Shown here: positions 59,930-63,315 of the stretch, in pieces
Layout: the number at the start of each line of letters is the position of its first letter
How positions within the stretch are numbered: the stretch's first letter is position 1
NCBI RefSeq assembly: GCF_944327235.1
Contig: NZ_CALVHE010000003.1
Span: 1-63,315, forward strand
Length of the DNA: 63,315 nucleotides
DNA from: an uncultured Desulfovibrio sp.
GTDB taxonomy: Bacteria; Desulfobacterota; Desulfovibrionia; Desulfovibrionales; Desulfovibrionaceae
Reading direction: 5' to 3'
Notes under the pieces: generated by a model
What the model was told of the DNA's origin: nothing
The model's database searches: none
Seen by the model: only the letters and a program-made list of their open reading frames with translations
Program-made: the position numbers and the translations under genes

Positions 59930-60802
59930 CTATTCGTCAGCGTACGGGTCCACGCCCGCCTCGGCCAGCCGGGCCTGCCGCGCCGCTTCCTGCTTGCGCT
60001 GGCGGGTCCCCAGCGGCACGAAGGTCTCAAAGGCTTCGCTGCGTTCCTGCTGGCGGCAGAAGACCAGAAAGCCCGTGTGGGCCGTCATGCGGTCCTCGGG
60101 TCGCAGACGGTCGGCTACCGGCTTCCAGCGTCTGACGAGGATCTCGCAGACCTCCACCTCGGCAAAGGGGCGCTGCTCGATGCCGAGCAGAAGCTTGCTG
60201 ACCTGATCCACCGTCGGCAGGAGAAAACCGAACATGCCCCCCGGGCGCACGGCGCGCAGGGCATGGTCGAGATATTCCCAGGGCGTCCGGACATCGAGGA
60301 AGAGGGCGTCCGCATTGTCCACGCAAAAGCCGTCAGCGATGTCGCGGTGATGGATGGTCACATTGTCGCCCAGTCCGGCCCAGTCCAGATTGCGGCGGGC
60401 AAGCTTGGCGAACTCCTCACGGGCCTCATGACTGACGACCCGGCCGGTGGGACCGCAGAACCAGGAAAGCCCGCAGGTCATGCCGCCGGAGCCGCAGCCC
60501 GCCTCGATGATGGTACGGCCGGGACCGGCTCCCAGCCGCAGGGCGATATAGGCGATGTCCTTGGCATAGATGACTTGCGTCTGGCGCTTGAGGCCCTGCA
60601 GGCGGTCAAAGAGCGTGGCTTCCAGCACGCGGATGGGGACATCCAGCGAGGTGCGGGCCTCGCCGCCGAAATGCAGCTCATGTACCTGCGCCGCGGTCAG
60701 CACGCCGTCGTTGCTGTGCCAGTCGTTGCCTTCTTCCAGTCGTTTGATGTAGCGCTTGCCTGTTGGGGTCAGGTATACCACAAGAGAGCCGTAGGGGATC
60801 AT
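59930..60802 (-). CDS. trmI: tRNA (adenine-N1)-methyltransferase
   Basis: 290 aa from the ATG at 60802 (AAAGGAC upstream). N-terminal GSLVVYLTPTGKRYIKRLEEG, SAM loop IIEAGCGSGGMTCGLSW, and VDNADALFLDVRTPWEYLDH. Makes m1A58 in the T-loop of tRNA. Upstream frame extension covers the tandem repeats and is rejected. Confidence 0.88.
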   Translation of the reverse strand: MIPYGSLVVYLTPTGKRYIKRLEEGNDWHSNDGVLTAAQVHELHFGGEARTSLDVPIRVLEATLFDRLQGLKRQTQVIYAKDIAYIALRLGAGPGRTIIEAGCGSGGMTCGLSWFCGPTGRVVSHEAREEFAKLARRNLDWAGLGDNVTIHHRDIADGFCVDNADALFLDVRTPWEYLDHALRAVRPGGMFGFLLPTVDQVSKLLLGIEQRPFAEVEVCEILVRRWKPVADRLRPEDRMTAHTGFLVFCRQQERSEAFETFVPLGTRQRKQEAARQARLAEAGVDPYADE

Positions 60803-60892
60803 TTTCCGTCCTTTGCGGGGGCGTTGAAGGGGATTCAGAGCATGGGAAAGGGGGACTCCGCCGCGCCCCGGTAGCGACCCGACGGCGACCGC

Positions 60893-61084
60893 AGGGCCGT
60901 GCCCGTTGCGACGCAGGAAGCTACGGGCATCGACAGCAGAGCGCGACCGAAAGGCGGCCCGTAGGGCCGTGCCCGTTGCGACGCAGGAAGCTACGGGCAT
61001 CGACAGCAGAGCGCGACCGAAAGGCGGCCCGTAGGGCCGTGCCCGTTGCGACGCAGGAAGCTACGGGCATCGACAGCAGAGCGA
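60893..61084. repeat. 70-bp tandem repeat, about 2.7 copies
   Basis: The unit GGGCCGTGCCCGTTGCGACG... recurs at exact 70-bp steps (GCCCGTTGCG at 60901, 60971 and 61041) with almost no change. Each unit can fold through GTGCCCGT/ACGGGCAT. Lies between the PBP1A and trmI genes, outside any supported coding sequence. Rest of the 329-bp gap holds nothing recognised. Confidence 0.85.
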
Positions 61085-61131
61085 GGGGTTCCCCTTCCCC
61101 CAAAACAAACAGCTAATAGTGTTAACAGCCC

Positions 61132-63315
61132 CTAGAACATCTGGCGCATGAGGGCCTCTCCGCCGTCGGAGGTGTCGGTCGTGCCGTCGCCGCCGTCAAG
61201 AGCCGAAAGGCCCGGCACCGGTTCCCCCTGGAAAGCCAGCCCGCCGGACATGGTGATGCCTGGAGGCATGGCGAATTCCTGCGGCTGATCCTTGTAGAGG
61301 TCCTCCACAGCTGTCCGGTAGTAACGGAATATGGGGGCCGCCGTGCGCCCGCCCTGTTCGAGGCGGCCCAGCGAACGTACCTGGTCGAAGCCCACATAGA
61401 CGCCGGTAGCCAGATAGGGCGAGAAGCCCACGAACCAGGTATCCCGTTCCTCGTTGGTCGTGCCGGTCTTGCCCGCGATATTGGTATGGCCGTCAACGCG
61501 GGCACGGCTGCCGGTACCGGCGTTGACCACTTCCTTGAGCAGGGTCGCCATCTGGAAAGCATTCTGCGGACTGACGGCCTGCCAGTGTTCGGGGTCCTGC
61601 CGGTAGAGCTCGCGTCCCTTGCTGTCGCGGATGGAGGTGATGATGCGCGGGCGTACGCCCAGACCGTTGTTGGCAAAGGCGGCGTAGGCCTGCGTGAGGT
61701 TGAGCGGCGTCACGTCCACCGCGCCCAGACAGATGGCCAGCTCCGCCGGGAAATTGGGTTCCAGACCGAGGGCCTTGGCGCGCATGATGACGTTTTCGAT
61801 GCCGATGGTGTGGGCCACGCGGACGGTCGTCGTATTGCGCGAGAGCGCCAGCGCCCTGTGCAGGGGCATGACGCCCTTGAAATTGTGTTCGTAGTTGGAC
61901 GGCCGCCAAATTTCGTTGGTATAGGGGTTCACGTAGACGAAGGGGCCGTCCAGCACTTCGGAGGTCGGCGTGAAGCCGAAGTCCAGCGCCGCGGAGTAGA
62001 CGATGGGCTTGAAGCTGGAACCGGGCTGACGCCGGGCCTGCGTTGCCCGGTTGAAGTGGCTGTTGCCGAACTGGTATCCGCCGATGAGCGCCACCACGTC
62101 CCCGCTCTGCGGTTCGATGGAGGCCAGCGCCCCCTGCACTTCCGGCACCTGCTGCAACAGCAGGGGGATGGCCGTGCCGGGGCGTACGCGTTCGGAATCG
62201 TACGGGACGGTCTCGGTACGCTTCTTCTTGGTCTTGGGATCGGTCTTGGTCACCTTTTCTTCAGCGGCGGACACCCAGATGACATCGCCGGGAGTCACCA
62301 CGGGACGGGCGTCCTTGATGGCCGGCGCGTACATGCCCGCCACTTTAGGATTGGGCGTACGGGCCCAGCTCATGTTGGCCAGCGGGATGACGCCCACATA
62401 GCCCTTGCCGAAGGCCACTTCCACCCGCTGCTGTTCGACCTTGGTGACCAGCGCTCTGGCCCAGGAGCCGCCCAGCAGATTGTCCGGGCCAAAGTCGCTC
62501 TTTTCCAGGAACTCCCGCTGGTCATTGCTGGAAAGATGGGTGACCGGTCCGCGCCAGCCCTGCCGCTTGTCCAGCTCTTCCAGGCCGCGACGCAGGGCCG
62601 CGCCCGCCGCTTCCTGCTGTACGGGGTCCATGGCGGTCTGGACGGTCAGGCCCGCCTCATAGACGTAGTCCTCGCCGTAACGCGGCGTATCGATGCCGAG
62701 CGCGCGCAGGTTCTGTTCGGTGAAAAATTCGATGAGCAGGCGGCGCGCTTCTTCCAGATACCAGTCGGCAGCGCCGCCGCGTCCGTCGGGCATACTCCAG
62801 TAGACGAGAGGCTCGTTGCAGGCGTTCTGGTATTCTTCCTCGCTGATCCATTGCAGCGTCCGCATACGCTCCAGCACATAGCGCTGCCGGGCCTGTGCGG
62901 ATTCGGGACGGCGGAAGGGGTTGTACTTGCTCGGGGCCTGCGGCAATCCGGCGATGACGGCGCATTCGGCCAGCGTCAGGTCGGACGCGTGCTTGCCGAA
63001 GTAGGTGCGTGCCGCCGCTTCCACGCCGTAGGAGTGTTGGCCCAGATAGATATAGTTGAGGTAGGTCAGCAGGATCTCGTCCTTGCTGAGGCTGTTTTCC
63101 AGCCGGTAGGCAAGGATGGCCTCCTTGATCTTGCGGGTGTAGCTGCGCTCCGAGGTCAGCAGGAGCTGCTTGATGATCTGCTGCGTGATGGTGCTGCCGC
63201 CCTGTCCCGTGCCGCCGTGCTGGAGATTGTGGAGGGCAGCGCGGATGATGGCCACGATGTCGATGCCGGGATGCGTATAGAAATTGTCGTCCTCGGCGGC
63301 CAGAAAGGCCATGGG
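61132..63315 (-). CDS. Penicillin-binding protein 1A (5' end outside window)
   Basis: At least 727 aa are visible; the N-terminal membrane anchor lies beyond the right edge, and the Met at 63312 is internal. GT51 transglycosylase: EDDNFYTHPGID, GGSTITQQIIKQLLL, KILAYRLE-type block. Transpeptidase: SxxK in QPGSSFKPIVYS, SxN in LSRNTT, and KTGTTNEERDTWFVGFSP. Bifunctional peptidoglycan synthase of the inner membrane. Confidence 0.93.
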   Translation of the reverse strand, partial: PMAFLAAEDDNFYTHPGIDIVAIIRAALHNLQHGGTGQGGSTITQQIIKQLLLTSERSYTRKIKEAILAYRLENSLSKDEILLTYLNYIYLGQHSYGVEAAARTYFGKHASDLTLAECAVIAGLPQAPSKYNPFRRPESAQARQRYVLERMRTLQWISEEEYQNACNEPLVYWSMPDGRGGAADWYLEEARRLLIEFFTEQNLRALGIDTPRYGEDYVYEAGLTVQTAMDPVQQEAAGAALRRGLEELDKRQGWRGPVTHLSSNDQREFLEKSDFGPDNLLGGSWARALVTKVEQQRVEVAFGKGYVGVIPLANMSWARTPNPKVAGMYAPAIKDARPVVTPGDVIWVSAAEEKVTKTDPKTKKKRTETVPYDSERVRPGTAIPLLLQQVPEVQGALASIEPQSGDVVALIGGYQFGNSHFNRATQARRQPGSSFKPIVYSAALDFGFTPTSEVLDGPFVYVNPYTNEIWRPSNYEHNFKGVMPLHRALALSRNTTTVRVAHTIGIENVIMRAKALGLEPNFPAELAICLGAVDVTPLNLTQAYAAFANNGLGVRPRIITSIRDSKGRELYRQDPEHWQAVSPQNAFQMATLLKEVVNAGTGSRARVDGHTNIAGKTGTTNEERDTWFVGFSPYLATGVYVGFDQVRSLGRLEQGGRTAAPIFRYYRTAVEDLYKDQPQEFAMPPGITMSGGLAFQGEPVPGLSALDGGDGTTDTSDGGEALMRQMF

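Noticed and set aside
60893-61084. CRISPR array
   Set aside because: Units are identical through their whole 70-bp length, so there are no unique spacers, and no cas gene is near.

Overview
The window looks like a GC-rich Desulfovibrionaceae chromosome carrying the right-hand part of an integrated conjugative element. The taxonomic guess rests on the housekeeping block (CstA-type transporter, CGGC and flavodoxin-ferredoxin proteins, molbindin, FliJ/MotE/TruA cluster) and on overall gene style, not on a database match.

Region 1 (1 to about 39.1 kb) is one long leftward transfer operon. Read right to left it runs: HTH replication initiator-like gene, traK-traL-traM, trbB (VirB11), a mini VirB2-like gene, trbC (VirB2), trbD (VirB3), a TrbH-LysM-PilL/TcpQ fusion lipoprotein, three small membrane proteins, an R64-type IVb thin-pilus block (pilN-O-P-Q-R-S-M-V), an orphan cytosine methylase, a lytic transglycosylase, a thermonuclease, trbE (VirB4), trbJ (VirB5), trbL (VirB6), trbF (VirB8), trbG (VirB9), trbI (VirB10), traG (VirD4), traF, an ArdC-DUF5710-Toprim primase, topB, rdgC and a truncated tail-collar protein. 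A P-type (RP4-like) mating channel and a conjugative thin pilus are thus interleaved in one transcription unit. A single-stranded DNA-binding gene lies just upstream. No relaxase, integrase or prepilin peptidase is visible; they may lie left of the window or be supplied by the host.

The leftward operon is interrupted by AT-rich islets (12.05-14.5, 15.2-15.94, 19.75-20.7, 21.27-21.94 kb). Each holds a small rightward gene placed back to back with an operon gene. Four of them encode proteins with an Arg/Lys-rich head and about three membrane segments, and each of these runs convergently into a small leftward gene for another membrane protein. Two of the pairs are duplicates whose 5' ends are nearly identical while the convergent centre has diverged. 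This is the strongest candidate for an undescribed system in the window.

Region 2 (about 39.4 to 63.3 kb) looks like ordinary chromosome: two uncharacterised secreted/membrane proteins, cstA, thiD, fliJ-motE-truA, a candidate sRNA, a YbjQ-like protein, an MFS transporter, a YchJ-like SEC-C protein, pgi, a two-component NtrB/NtrC-type pair, an iron alcohol dehydrogenase, a CGGC protein, an EFR1-type ferredoxin, a molbindin, an SMR exporter, trmI and a truncated PBP1A gene. Its intergenic spaces carry a dispersed repeat (three copies), a hairpin cluster, a 20-bp-arm palindrome and a 70-bp tandem repeat, none of which I saw in region 1.
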